DNA from: JANSWP01 sp041941305
Lineage (GTDB): Bacteria; Bacteroidota; Bacteroidia; Chitinophagales; Saprospiraceae
Reading direction: 5' to 3'
Assembly (NCBI GenBank): GCA_041941305.1
Contig: JBGTQJ010000070.1
Span: forward strand, 1-44,764
Length of the DNA stretch: 44,764 nt
The translations under genes and the position numbers were made by a program. Below are positions 26,598 to 35,027 of the stretch, piece after piece; position 1 is the stretch's first letter, and every line of letters starts with the position of its first letter. Under the pieces are notes generated by a model, which did not search any database, was not told the DNA's origin, and was given only the letters and a program-made list of their open reading frames with translations.

Positions 26598-27015
26598 ACC
26601 CTATCCCGAATACATTCAAGACACGATAGCCAGTTAGTTAATTTGAATTACCTGAAGACCTTAAAGGGATGGATCCGAACCCAAGCTGGTTTTTTATTGG
26701 AATTAATTAATAAATCACGAAACTTTTGCGCAAACGAAATCAAATTGTTATATCCTCACTTCGCCGAACCTAGGGGTGCGGCTCAGGAGGGGTTTCAGGG
26801 GGCAAACAGGGCATGTTGCCCTGTTTGCCCCCTGAAACCCCTTTTGCGAGCCAGCGAAGCTGGCGAGCTGCTCGTTCACAACTAACATTTATTAGTATTT
26901 CAATGATGGTTCAAATATAGATGCAAAGGGAGGAGACAGGTGGGACAAAATGGTTAGGCAAGCGGGACATTGGGAAAATAAATGGGCAAAAAAGCAGATG
27001 ATTGGGACATAAAAT
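26598..27015. other. Intergenic region with a strong hairpin; no gene seen
   Basis: These 418 bases separate the PKD gene from the 3' end of the hybrid two-component gene. I see no convincing coding frame. The central feature is the perfect hairpin at 26789-26841, next to a second short stem at 26850-26864 (GCCAGC-GAA-GCTGGC). The remainder is AT-rich on the left and A/G-rich on the right, without recognisable sites. Confidence 0.6.
26789..26841. repeat. Perfect 25-bp inverted repeat, 3-base loop
   Basis: Arm 26789-26813 (GGGGTTTCAGGGGGCAAACA, then GGGCA) is perfectly complementary to 26817-26841, with TGT as the loop. A second 6-bp stem with a GAA loop follows at 26850-26864. The pair lies about 175 bases beyond the stop of the hybrid two-component gene. 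It could end that transcript, although no T-run follows on either strand. A REP/MITE-type mobile palindrome is an equal alternative. Confidence 0.8.
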
Positions 27016-30000
27016 CTAATAATAGGAAGAGGGATATTTGCCAAACCGCTTATTAAATTGCTGTGAAAAATGTTTTATGTCTTTTAATCCAACCTCAAAG
27101 GCGACCGTCTTTACATTGGAGTACACTCTATTTTCAAGCATGGTTCTGGCCTTTGAAAATCGCACTTCCTGAATGTATTCTGTCGCAGTTAATCCGGTCA
27201 GTTGTTTGATTCGGCGATTGAGCTGGCGCCGGCTGTAAGCCATTTCATTGGCGAGAAATTCTACGTTAAAATGGAAATGTGAAAGTTGTTCCACGGTTGT
27301 CGATTCCAATGTTTCCAGCCAATGATGGTCCTCCTGGCTTAAATTTGGCTTTTGCTTTTTTAATGGTTGGGACTCAGAAGCTTGTTTTATATCGGCAAAT
27401 TGGACATTTTCGACATTGGCTTTTCTTTCCCTATGGTTTTTTAGCAGATTTTCTATTCTGGCAAATAACTCTTGTTCTTCAAAAGGTTTGACCATATAAT
27501 CGTCTACTCCAATTCTCAAGGCTTTCAACTTATCTTGCAATTCTGCTCGGGCAGTCAACATAATTACAGGTAGGTGCCTATGCTGATCACTTGATTTGAT
27601 TTTCTCCAATAATTGATAGCCATCCATCAGGGGCATCATGATATCAGAGATTATTAAATCTGGTAGATGGTGGACGGTGGATGGTGGATGGGTTTTACCG
27701 TCGACCGTCGACCGTTCTCCGTCCACCAATAAATACTCCCATGCTATCTTTCCATTTTCGGCTGTGACTACATTATAATCTGCTCCAATCGTAATTTCCA
27801 AATAATCCCTTAAACTGTGGTTGTCCTCTACCACAAGGATGGTAGTTTGAGCGTTATTGGTAATACCTTTCTTTTTCTTCGAAGCAACCGAATTTTTAGC
27901 AATTGCTGTTTGATCTATGGTGTCATTTTCCATTGTTTTTAACGGAAATAATTCTTCAGGTTCCAAATTTGTATTGGCATCTATTTCTTCAATTTCAGGA
28001 GTACCCAATACCTCTTTTTTGGGGAACTTGAAGAAAAACGAACTACCTTTTCCCAGAGCACTTTCTGCCCACAATCTTCCTCCCATCAAGGTTGAGAATT
28101 CCTGACACAAAGCCAATCCTATACCAGTCCCTCCTTCAGTAGGGGCATTGGTTTGATTAGACTGAAAAAAACGGTCAAAAACATGTGGCAAATCATTTGG
28201 ATGAATCCCGCGTCCGGTATCTTTTATTTCTACTTGAATATGGCTGGCATTATCTTCAACAACAACTGAAATATTTCCACCTGAAGGCGTAAACTTCAAG
28301 GCGTTGGATATCAGGTTGTTGATTATCTTTTCGAATTTTTCAATGTCCAGTTTGAGTTGTAGATATTGGTCAGTTTTGTATTGAAATTCGAAGGAAATAC
28401 CAAGTCTATCAGCATGAGATTCAAAAGAAGCCACCAGTCGCCTGATAAATGGGAAGAAAGCGATTTTGACTTCCTTTATTTCAAGCTTGCCTGACTCCAA
28501 CTTTGCAAGGTCGAGCAATTCATTGACAAGTTTAATAAGACCTTTGGCATTCTGTTGTATCGTTTTGGCAAAAGCAAAATCTCTACTATCCAAACGTTTG
28601 CGTGATAACATTGAACTAACTGGTCCAAGCATTAAGGTCAATGGTGTTCGCAATTCATGAGATACATTTGCAAAAAACCTGGATTTTGCTTTATCCAGAC
28701 TTTCCAGTTGTTCTTTTTGACGCTCAATGGTCAATGTTCGCTCTTGAACCATTTGTTCCAATTTAATTTGCTGAAACTTCAATTGTTGAGTTCTGTGTTT
28801 ATACAAAAAGAACCCAGTCCCCATCAATAAAATGAGTGAGGCTAAATAAAACCACAATTGAGCATAGAATGGTCTCAAAACAAATATGGGCATATGTAAT
28901 TCCTGATTTGAAAACTGTCCGCTGAAACCCTGTCCTTTTATTCGAAGCGAATAATTTCCATATGGTAAGCCACTGATGCGCAGGGAGTTTTCCTCTATCA
29001 TTGTCCAGTTCTTGTCTTGCCCTACTATCTGATAGAAATAGCGGACTTTGCTGGCGTCCTGATATTCCAACAATGAAAAATCAAGTCTGAAGAAGCGGTC
29101 TTCCGGTCTTAATTCAATTATTGGATTATTTAACAAGTCATTGGTTTTATCGAGTATCTTATCCTTTTCTCCATCATATTGCTGGAATCTCAAAATTTCC
29201 AGTGGTGCATCAAAAGTGGTTTTGGGGTCAATAATATCTTTTGGGTCAAAAGCGGTTAGCCCATTTAGTCCACCAAAATAAAGAGAACCTTCTTCATCCT
29301 GATAATGGGATATCCTGTTGAATTCATGGTGAGAAATTCCATCTACTTCGAGATAAGCTTTACTGTCATGAGTTTCTTTATTAAATCGTATTATTCCATA
29401 ATCACTAGGCATCCAAAGGTTGTTAAAGTCATCTTCATACACTGCGTAGAGCACATTACTCGATAAGCCATCTGCTATGGTAAATTGTTGAAACCTTTTA
29501 TGAGTTTGTTGATTGGAAGCGTCCAAAAGTGTAGTACCTCTTTGATTGTTATCCAACCTTTTCAGGAAATTTTTGGCCAGGCTCCATCTAATCAGCCCTC
29601 CACCAGCAGTCGCTACCCAAATGATCCCTTCACTCTCCTTGTCTCTATGGAGATGATAAATAATATCGGATGGAAAGTAATCTTCATCAAGCCCCCCCGT
29701 CCAAAACCTTTTTAATAGCCCTTTATTTTGGTTCAAAAGGTAAATCCCGGAAGTACTTCCAACCAGGAAATTTTCTGAATTCAATTCTAAAAAAGAATAC
29801 ACTGAACTTTGCTTTAAACTTTCATATTCATTGTATCGATCGTAATAATTCAAACTATCTTCCTGACGGTCCCAAAAGCCCAGTCCAATTTCGTGCAATC
29901 CACACCACACAGTTTGATGACTATCTTGATAAAGAGACCAGATTATTGCAGACTTTAAATTTTGTTTCCAATAAACTACATCATATCTCTCTTCTTCAGG

Positions 30001-31329
30001 GGAATATACGACCAGGGAATTGCCAGCAAATAACAATTTGTCGTTTTCAAAAGGAAGGATAGGTCTAAATATATTCTGATGATTGAGGTAGCCATTTGGT
30101 TCTCTAAGTCCAAATGGGTTTAACGGAATTTCTTCATCATTGCTTAAGTCAATGGAATATTGAAGTGGGCGTACTGTATTTACCCAAAGCTTATTCCCTG
30201 TTTTGACAATCCCTCTGCTGCTAATTCCAGTTTGAATATTATAATGTTCTTTGGAAGTGTAGAGATATTTACGAAAGGGACTTATTTTAAGCAGTATTTT
30301 ATACAAACCGTTTGCGGTACTAACCCAGGCATTTTGTTGGTTATCAAAGAAGATGTGGTAAATGTAGTTATTAACTATTTCCAGAAAGTCAGAGTTAAAA
30401 TTATATAAAACCCCTTTTTGAGGGTGAAAAACAAAAAAGTGGCTTTCATCCTTGTACCAAAATAGATCACTTCGATTTTGATAATAGAAGCCGTACCCCT
30501 GATTCAGTTTCCAATCACTGGGAGGATTTAATTCAGACAAATCAACTGTCTCCAAATAATTTCCAGGGCTTGAAGTTTGAAATTGTATTCTGTAATTCTC
30601 ATCATTGGGTTTGACTTTATAAGACCACCGCTTGCCTTCAACATTTTGTTCTATTTGAGTATAACCTATGCCATTAAAATAGGACCATAATTGATTGCCT
30701 GTGCTATCTATTTCCAGCAATACGGCTTCTTGATCAGAAAGTTCGTTGCCAACTATAATGGTTCCCTCATTTGACACATAATCGATATTGATAATATTGC
30801 CATTCTCAATTTGGAAAGTTTTAAACCCATCTTTCAAACTGTATATGATTACCCGACCATCCCTGGTTCCTAAAAAGACTTTATTTTCGTCGTTGTTGAC
30901 TGCAGAATAAATTTGTTCTGGTTTAAATGGAATATTCGTTCCAAATCTTTCTTCTACAGAATTTACCTCCAGTGAATAAATATTAAGAAGAGAAATATCT
31001 GAATAGTCAGCCTTTAAAAGTGTACTGTTACTCCTAAATATCCACAACCAGCCTTCCGAATCCTCTACTAAATGATGAATTTCATTGGAAGCCAGCCCAT
31101 CTTTTTCTTTTGAGAAAATTTTGAATTTCTTTCCGTCAAAGCGATTCAATCCGTATTTGGTACCTACCCAAATAAATCCACGGCTATCTTGAAAAGTGCA
31201 AAATACATCCCGGTGAGAAAGTCCATCCACAATACCAAAGTGTTGAACATTTGCAATGTACTCCTGAGAGAAAGCAAACAGGCTATGCAATACCAACATT
31301 ATGAGCAATCGTCTCTTAAGGCAAAGCAT
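27016..31329 (-). CDS. Hybrid two-component system (HTCS): periplasmic propeller sensor, histidine kinase, receiver and AraC-type output
   Basis: A 1437-residue single-chain sensor-regulator of the Bacteroidota HTCS type. The signal peptide is at 1-21. About 700 residues of Reg_prop beta-propeller repeats follow (GLSHRDVFCTFQDSRGFIWV near the start), then a Y_Y_Y domain (VRYFYQIVGQDKNW) and one membrane helix near 824-844. A coiled linker leads to HisKA with the phospho-accepting H891 in FFANVSHELRTP, then an ATPase domain (NNLISNALKFTPSGG, DTGRGIHPNDL, GGTGIGLAL). The receiver has acceptor D1229 in DLIISDIMMP and a KPF motif. The C-terminus is an AraC-type HTH (about 1337-1437). Such proteins sense a periplasmic ligand, often a glycan, and switch on transport genes. 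Unusually, no SusC/SusD pair is adjacent. Residues about 1200-1222 are encoded by repeat-like DNA inside the receiver. All catalytic motifs are intact. Confidence 0.95.
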   Translation of the reverse strand: MLCLKRRLLIMLVLHSLFAFSQEYIANVQHFGIVDGLSHRDVFCTFQDSRGFIWVGTKYGLNRFDGKKFKIFSKEKDGLASNEIHHLVEDSEGWLWIFRSNSTLLKADYSDISLLNIYSLEVNSVEERFGTNIPFKPEQIYSAVNNDENKVFLGTRDGRVIIYSLKDGFKTFQIENGNIINIDYVSNEGTIIVGNELSDQEAVLLEIDSTGNQLWSYFNGIGYTQIEQNVEGKRWSYKVKPNDENYRIQFQTSSPGNYLETVDLSELNPPSDWKLNQGYGFYYQNRSDLFWYKDESHFFVFHPQKGVLYNFNSDFLEIVNNYIYHIFFDNQQNAWVSTANGLYKILLKISPFRKYLYTSKEHYNIQTGISSRGIVKTGNKLWVNTVRPLQYSIDLSNDEEIPLNPFGLREPNGYLNHQNIFRPILPFENDKLLFAGNSLVVYSPEEERYDVVYWKQNLKSAIIWSLYQDSHQTVWCGLHEIGLGFWDRQEDSLNYYDRYNEYESLKQSSVYSFLELNSENFLVGSTSGIYLLNQNKGLLKRFWTGGLDEDYFPSDIIYHLHRDKESEGIIWVATAGGGLIRWSLAKNFLKRLDNNQRGTTLLDASNQQTHKRFQQFTIADGLSSNVLYAVYEDDFNNLWMPSDYGIIRFNKETHDSKAYLEVDGISHHEFNRISHYQDEEGSLYFGGLNGLTAFDPKDIIDPKTTFDAPLEILRFQQYDGEKDKILDKTNDLLNNPIIELRPEDRFFRLDFSLLEYQDASKVRYFYQIVGQDKNWTMIEENSLRISGLPYGNYSLRIKGQGFSGQFSNQELHMPIFVLRPFYAQLWFYLASLILLMGTGFFLYKHRTQQLKFQQIKLEQMVQERTLTIERQKEQLESLDKAKSRFFANVSHELRTPLTLMLGPVSSMLSRKRLDSRDFAFAKTIQQNAKGLIKLVNELLDLAKLESGKLEIKEVKIAFFPFIRRLVASFESHADRLGISFEFQYKTDQYLQLKLDIEKFEKIINNLISNALKFTPSGGNISVVVEDNASHIQVEIKDTGRGIHPNDLPHVFDRFFQSNQTNAPTEGGTGIGLALCQEFSTLMGGRLWAESALGKGSSFFFKFPKKEVLGTPEIEEIDANTNLEPEELFPLKTMENDTIDQTAIAKNSVASKKKKGITNNAQTTILVVEDNHSLRDYLEITIGADYNVVTAENGKIAWEYLLVDGERSTVDGKTHPPSTVHHLPDLIISDIMMPLMDGYQLLEKIKSSDQHRHLPVIMLTARAELQDKLKALRIGVDDYMVKPFEEQELFARIENLLKNHRERKANVENVQFADIKQASESQPLKKQKPNLSQEDHHWLETLESTTVEQLSHFHFNVEFLANEMAYSRRQLNRRIKQLTGLTATEYIQEVRFSKARTMLENRVYSNVKTVAFEVGLKDIKHFSQQFNKRFGKYPSSYY
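27664..27731. repeat. Repeat-like DNA inserted in frame within the receiver domain
   Basis: The plus strand reads GGTGGACGGTGGATGGTGGA and then ACCGTCGACCGTCGACCG, a simple-repeat composition unlike the surrounding coding DNA. It encodes about 22 extra residues (VDGERSTVDGKTHPPSTVHH) between the helix after AENGKIAWEYLL and the strand leading to D1229. A related sequence occurs in intergenic DNA at 38227-38265. The frame is preserved. Confidence 0.65.
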
Positions 31330-31478
31330 TTTATTCAGGTGATAAGCGTATTAGGATGATCCGAACAAACACAATAATAAGGACTAAATGTCATAAACCT
31401 CTGCAATATTTTGGAACAATGGCAATACTCTGTCTATACCTATCCCAGGAAATCACCTTTGGCAGGAAAACAAATCAG

Positions 31479-31513
31479 AAAAGCCCTGTAAATCAAAGAC
31501 TTACAGGGCTTTT
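31479..31513 (-). terminator. Intrinsic terminator of tRNA-Gln
   Basis: AAAAGCCCTGTAA (31479-31491) pairs perfectly with TTACAGGGCTTTT (31501-31513) around a 9-base loop. The hairpin is directly behind the tRNA 3' end on the minus strand, and the transcript would end in TTTT within the stem foot followed by CTGATTTG. Its A/T-rich flanks make it potentially bidirectional. Confidence 0.75.
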
Positions 31514-31515
31514 AG

Positions 31516-31586
31516 TAGACCCACTAGGACTCGAACCTAGAACGACAGGACCAAAACCTGCTGTGTTACCATTACACCATGGGTCT
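31516..31586 (-). tRNA. trnQ: tRNA-Gln (anticodon UUG)
   Basis: On the minus strand the acceptor AGACCCA pairs with TGGGTCT, followed by discriminator A. The D-stem is GTGT/ACAC. The anticodon stem is GCAGG/CCTGT, closing the loop TTTTGGT with TTG at positions 34-36. The T-arm is CTAGG-TTCGAGT-CCTAG, with the standard TTCGA. There is no encoded CCA. It reads CAA glutamine codons. It sits between its own promoter-like element and a terminator, so it appears to be a single-gene unit. Confidence 0.95.
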
Positions 31587-31627
31587 TTACCATAACTTCT
31601 CTTATTCCTCTTTAGGAAAAAGCGACG

Positions 31628-31657
31628 CAAAATTAGGTTTTTTTTAAATTACAGTAA
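31628..31657 (-). promoter_or_regulatory. trnQ: Bacteroidota-type promoter of tRNA-Gln
   Basis: On the minus strand TAATTTTG (31635 to 31628) matches the Bacteroidota -7 consensus TAnnTTTG exactly. TTA, one base off the -33 TTG, lies 19 bases upstream. The predicted start is about 35 bases before the tRNA 5' end. Confidence 0.5.
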
Positions 31658-31703
31658 AGTCCAAAATGATTTTTTTTCAACTTTTTTTCTTCCCTGGTCT
31701 AAT

Positions 31704-31756
31704 ATTGACTTAAGTTAAGAAAAACTGCTCTCCTAACCTTCTTAACTTAAGTCAAT
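31704..31756. repeat. Perfect 18-bp inverted repeat
   Basis: ATTGACTTAAGTTAAGAA (31704-31721) is perfectly complementary to 31739-31756, around a 17-base spacer. It is AT-rich with no T-run on either side, so a terminator is less likely than a protein-binding or REP-like palindrome. Confidence 0.75.
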
Positions 31757-31829
31757 GAATCTCGTGTAAAACGCCCATAATTTTGCCCTGGTTCTTAAAA
31801 AGAAATAGGAGTCCTAAGCATACCTTTTC

Positions 31830-31891
31830 GAGCAGCAGGGTTTTGAACCCTAGGCCAAAAGGCAAAAGCAGCGTTCAAAACCCTGCTACTC
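31830..31891. repeat. 19-bp inverted repeat upstream of TonB-dependent receptor
   Basis: GAGCAGCAGGGTTTTGAAC (31830-31848) pairs with 31873-31891 with one mismatch. The 24-base spacer contains its own small GCC-AAAA-GGC stem. It ends 122 bases before the receptor start. It may be a mobile palindrome or a 5' regulatory structure; it does not look like a terminator. Confidence 0.7.
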
Positions 31892-32013
31892 AGAAAAATC
31901 AAAGTTATTTTTTGAAGATTTCCAAGTATCCTATGAACAAGAACACCTGCTCCAATGGAGTCCCTTTGGGAAACATATAAATACACGAACACAACAAAAA
32001 ATCACTGACTGTT

Positions 32014-34455
32014 ATGCAAAAAATGAAGTTGACGGCAATTCTGATTGCCCTGTTTTCGCTATCGGCTTTTTGCCAGCAATTGACACAAACGGTAAGAGGC
32101 AAAATCGTTAATACAGATAGCGAATTGCCCCTAATTGGGGCCACTGTGCTCATTACAGATCCCGATCCTCACTTACAAATCGGAACGACGACAGACATTA
32201 ACGGAAACTTTAGACTAGAGAATATTCCAATTGGGAGAATCACCTTACAAGTCGCTTATTTGGGTTTTGAAAACAAAACAATTTCGAATATTGTGGTGAA
32301 TTCCGGAAAGGAGGTGGTTCTAAATATTGGAATGCAGGAATCCTTGTTAAAATTGAATGAAGTTGTGGTAAATGGCAACAAAATCAAAGGGGAAGCGCTC
32401 AACGAAATGGCAATGATTTCTGCCCGTTCCATTTCAGCAGAAGAAACCAACCGGTATGCAGGCGGTTTTAATGATCCTTCTCGCATCATGTCCAATTTTG
32501 CGGGAGTGACCGCTACACAGGATGGCAGCAATGACATCATCATTCGCGGCAATTCTCCCAAATACGTGCAATGGCGTTTGGAAGGGGTACAAATCACCAA
32601 CCCAAATCATTTTGCTGACCCTAGCGCTGCCAGTGGCTCGGTAAGCACTTTAAATAATAACCTTTTGGCTACCTCAGATTTTTATACAGGCGCCTTCTCA
32701 CCAGAATATGGAGATGTACTTTCAGGGGTTTACGATGTGAAGCTAAGGGCAGGAAATAATGAAAAATTTGAATCTGTCTTTGGATTGGGTGTAATGGGCA
32801 TTGACTGGACTTTGGAAGGTCCCTTTAAGAAAGGATATGGGGGCTCTTTCATTGCCAATTACCGATATTCTGCTGCAGGATTGATGAGCGACCTGGGCTT
32901 GGTGGACATTGATGGAGATATAAGTTTCCAGGATGCGGCCTTCAAAGTGGTTTTACCAACGAAAAAAGCAGGGGTGTTTTCTTTTTTTGGATTAGGTGGA
33001 TTGAGTAGTTTTTTCTTTAAAGATATAACTCCGGAATTGTGGGAAACCCCAGGTGATAACGCAATGCGGGCTGAGATCAGCGAAGACTTTGATAAACGGG
33101 CCTATTTGATGAATTATGGACTCAATCACACCCTGCCCATTAATGACAATAGTTTTCTAAAAACAACCCTAGCCTTTTCAAGCGAGGGCATAGCAGATGA
33201 TATTTTTGAGAATAGCCTTTTAAAAATTTACGATGATGAAGGGGCTTTTTTGAGGGATTCCATTTTAAGCACCAGGCTTAACTTCAAAGGGGATCTTCAA
33301 AAATCTTCCTATCGTGCTGCTGTGACTTATCACAATAAAATCAATGCAAAAAACAAAATCCAAATAGGTAGCAAATTTGCACTAATCGCCCTCGATAATC
33401 ACCAAAGTAATTTGCAGGCTGACGCCACCAGTAGAACGACTTTGGTTGATTTTAATGAAGACATCAGCAGCATCCGAAATTTCATCAGCTGGAAACATAG
33501 ATTCAATGAAGACCTCACCCTTGTGGCAGGACTCCACAATATGAATGTATTGTTCAATAATAAAAGCACTTTTGAGCCGAGGATAGCTTTCAACTGGAAA
33601 CTGGACAATACCAGTTCACTACAAGCAGGTTATGGAAAACACAGCAATATGGAAAGCGTTCACCACTATTTTGCACAAGTGGAGCAAGAAGATGGGACCA
33701 TTATTGAGCCGAATAAAGACCTGGATCTACTAAAGGCACATCATTTCGTTTTGGGATATGAAAAACGTTTTGGCAAGCATATGAGAGCCAAGGTAGAGTT
33801 GTATTATCAAGACCTTTACAATCTTCCTGTTGAAAACAACGATACTAGTTTTTTTACCACCATCAATGAAGGACTGGATTTCAAATACGTGGATCTGATA
33901 AATCGCGGAACCGGCAAAAATTATGGTCTTGAAATCACACTTGAAAAATTCTTCCACAACAATTATTACTACCTCATCAATGCCTCTTTGTATGACTCCA
34001 AATACCAAACGCTGGAAGGGGTAACGCGCAATACTCAGTTCAATGGCAACTATTTGGTGAATGTTTTATTTGGAAAGGAGTTTACCCATTTCGGTAAAAA
34101 GGAAAATCAAACTTTGGGACTCAATGCCAAAGTATTTTTTGGTGGTGGGAGAAAAATTATACCTCTTCTACGTGATGCAGCTGGAAACCTGGCTGTTGAT
34201 CCTGAAAACAATCAGTTTTGGGATTACCAAAAAGCCTACGATTACAAATTGGAAGATGTATACAACATCACTGTGTCAGCCAGTTACAAATGGAACAAGC
34301 CCAAAGCGACCCATGAGTTGTTTCTGAATCTGGATAATGTGACCAACACCAAAGGCAAGATTTCAGAATTCTACGATGAGCGTGAACCCAATTCGATTGG
34401 TTACCTCACTCAGTTTGGCTTTTTTCCAAATCTGATGTACCGTTTGTATTTTTGA
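32014..34455 (+). CDS. TonB-dependent outer-membrane receptor with carboxypeptidase-regulatory-like domain
   Basis: An 813-residue outer-membrane receptor. The signal peptide is MQKMKLTAILIALFSLSAFC (a start three codons later is equally possible). Residues 25-110 form a carboxypeptidase-regulatory-like beta-sandwich (VRGKIVNTDSELPLIGATVL, then GNFRLENIPIG). The plug domain covers about 115-235 (LNEVVVNG, DGSNDIIIRGNSPKYVQWRL, EGVQITNPNHF). The rest is a barrel ending in an aromatic strand, MYRLYF. It is shorter than SusC-type glycan receptors (about 1000 residues) and has no SusD neighbour, so a siderophore, peptide or other small ligand is as likely as a glycan; the substrate cannot be read from sequence. 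The VanZ-like gene follows after 11 bases, suggesting one transcript. Confidence 0.92.
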   Translation: MQKMKLTAILIALFSLSAFCQQLTQTVRGKIVNTDSELPLIGATVLITDPDPHLQIGTTTDINGNFRLENIPIGRITLQVAYLGFENKTISNIVVNSGKEVVLNIGMQESLLKLNEVVVNGNKIKGEALNEMAMISARSISAEETNRYAGGFNDPSRIMSNFAGVTATQDGSNDIIIRGNSPKYVQWRLEGVQITNPNHFADPSAASGSVSTLNNNLLATSDFYTGAFSPEYGDVLSGVYDVKLRAGNNEKFESVFGLGVMGIDWTLEGPFKKGYGGSFIANYRYSAAGLMSDLGLVDIDGDISFQDAAFKVVLPTKKAGVFSFFGLGGLSSFFFKDITPELWETPGDNAMRAEISEDFDKRAYLMNYGLNHTLPINDNSFLKTTLAFSSEGIADDIFENSLLKIYDDEGAFLRDSILSTRLNFKGDLQKSSYRAAVTYHNKINAKNKIQIGSKFALIALDNHQSNLQADATSRTTLVDFNEDISSIRNFISWKHRFNEDLTLVAGLHNMNVLFNNKSTFEPRIAFNWKLDNTSSLQAGYGKHSNMESVHHYFAQVEQEDGTIIEPNKDLDLLKAHHFVLGYEKRFGKHMRAKVELYYQDLYNLPVENNDTSFFTTINEGLDFKYVDLINRGTGKNYGLEITLEKFFHNNYYYLINASLYDSKYQTLEGVTRNTQFNGNYLVNVLFGKEFTHFGKKENQTLGLNAKVFFGGGRKIIPLLRDAAGNLAVDPENNQFWDYQKAYDYKLEDVYNITVSASYKWNKPKATHELFLNLDNVTNTKGKISEFYDEREPNSIGYLTQFGFFPNLMYRLYF

Positions 34456-34466
34456 AGGAAAAACCG

Positions 34467-35027
34467 ATGTCTTACTTTACATCAAAACGCGAAAAACAAC
34501 TTTGGATCTGGACTACGATTATCATTGTAGGAATCTATTCAACACTTGGTCTGGCAGCTACCATTGCGGAGGAAATGTACAATCAGGGGCTCTCTGCTGT
34601 AGCCATGCTTTTCAGTATGTTTTTGATTGCCCTGGCAGTTTTGGTGATGGCCCTCAAATTTCGTCCGGGTGGGATGGAGCTTGGAGTTGGTTTGGGAATT
34701 GCAGCGGTTTACATCATGTTTTTTCTTAGATTGACCATCCCTGAGCGCTCGCACCTTATCGAATATAGCGTCGTGGCAATATTTATTTATGAAGCCTTAC
34801 TAGAAAGGGTTAGTGGAGGAAGGCGCATTCCATTCCCTGCCCTGATGGCTATGTTTGCAACTATTCTGGTAGGTGTCATTGATGAATGTATCCAATTATT
34901 TTTACCGAGTCGAGTATTTGATACAGAGGATATCCTGTTTAATACATTGGCAGCTGTGATGGCAATTGGAGCTAGTGCTTTATTGAGATGGATAAGGAAA
35001 TTGAATCGAAATAGGAAACGGAATTGA
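34467..35027 (+). CDS. VanZ-like family membrane protein
   Basis: A 186-residue integral membrane protein with about five hydrophobic helices. The C-terminal half carries the VanZ-like signature: ERSHLIEYSVVAIFIYEALL, then DECIQLFLPSRVFDTEDILF and NTLAAVMAIGASALL. VanZ proteins are associated with low-level teicoplanin resistance in enterococci, but most family members, including those of Bacteroidota, have no known activity. I chose the ATG giving MSYFTSKREK because it follows AAGGAAAAACC, which resembles a ribosome binding site, and leaves an 11-base gap to the receptor stop. A TTG-initiated frame five codons longer would overlap that stop. Confidence 0.82.
   Translation: MSYFTSKREKQLWIWTTIIIVGIYSTLGLAATIAEEMYNQGLSAVAMLFSMFLIALAVLVMALKFRPGGMELGVGLGIAAVYIMFFLRLTIPERSHLIEYSVVAIFIYEALLERVSGGRRIPFPALMAMFATILVGVIDECIQLFLPSRVFDTEDILFNTLAAVMAIGASALLRWIRKLNRNRKRN

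Larger units (their letters stand above)
31587..32013. other. Intergenic region with tRNA promoter and two palindromes; no gene
   Basis: These 427 bases lie between divergently transcribed tRNA-Gln and the TonB-dependent receptor gene. They hold the -7 element of the tRNA promoter (31628-31635) and two unrelated inverted repeats (31704-31756 and 31830-31891). The receptor promoter should be in 31892-32000, where TATTTTTTG near 31907 is only an imperfect match to the Bacteroidota -7 sequence. Short frames here are not convincing. Confidence 0.6.

Noticed and set aside
31366..31376. TGTGTTTG as the -7 box of the HTCS promoter
   Set aside because: It departs from TAnnTTTG at the important A and has no well-spaced upstream box.
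31356..31595. Plus-strand frame across the tRNA-Gln locus
   Set aside because: It runs through a complete tRNA and its terminator on the other strand.
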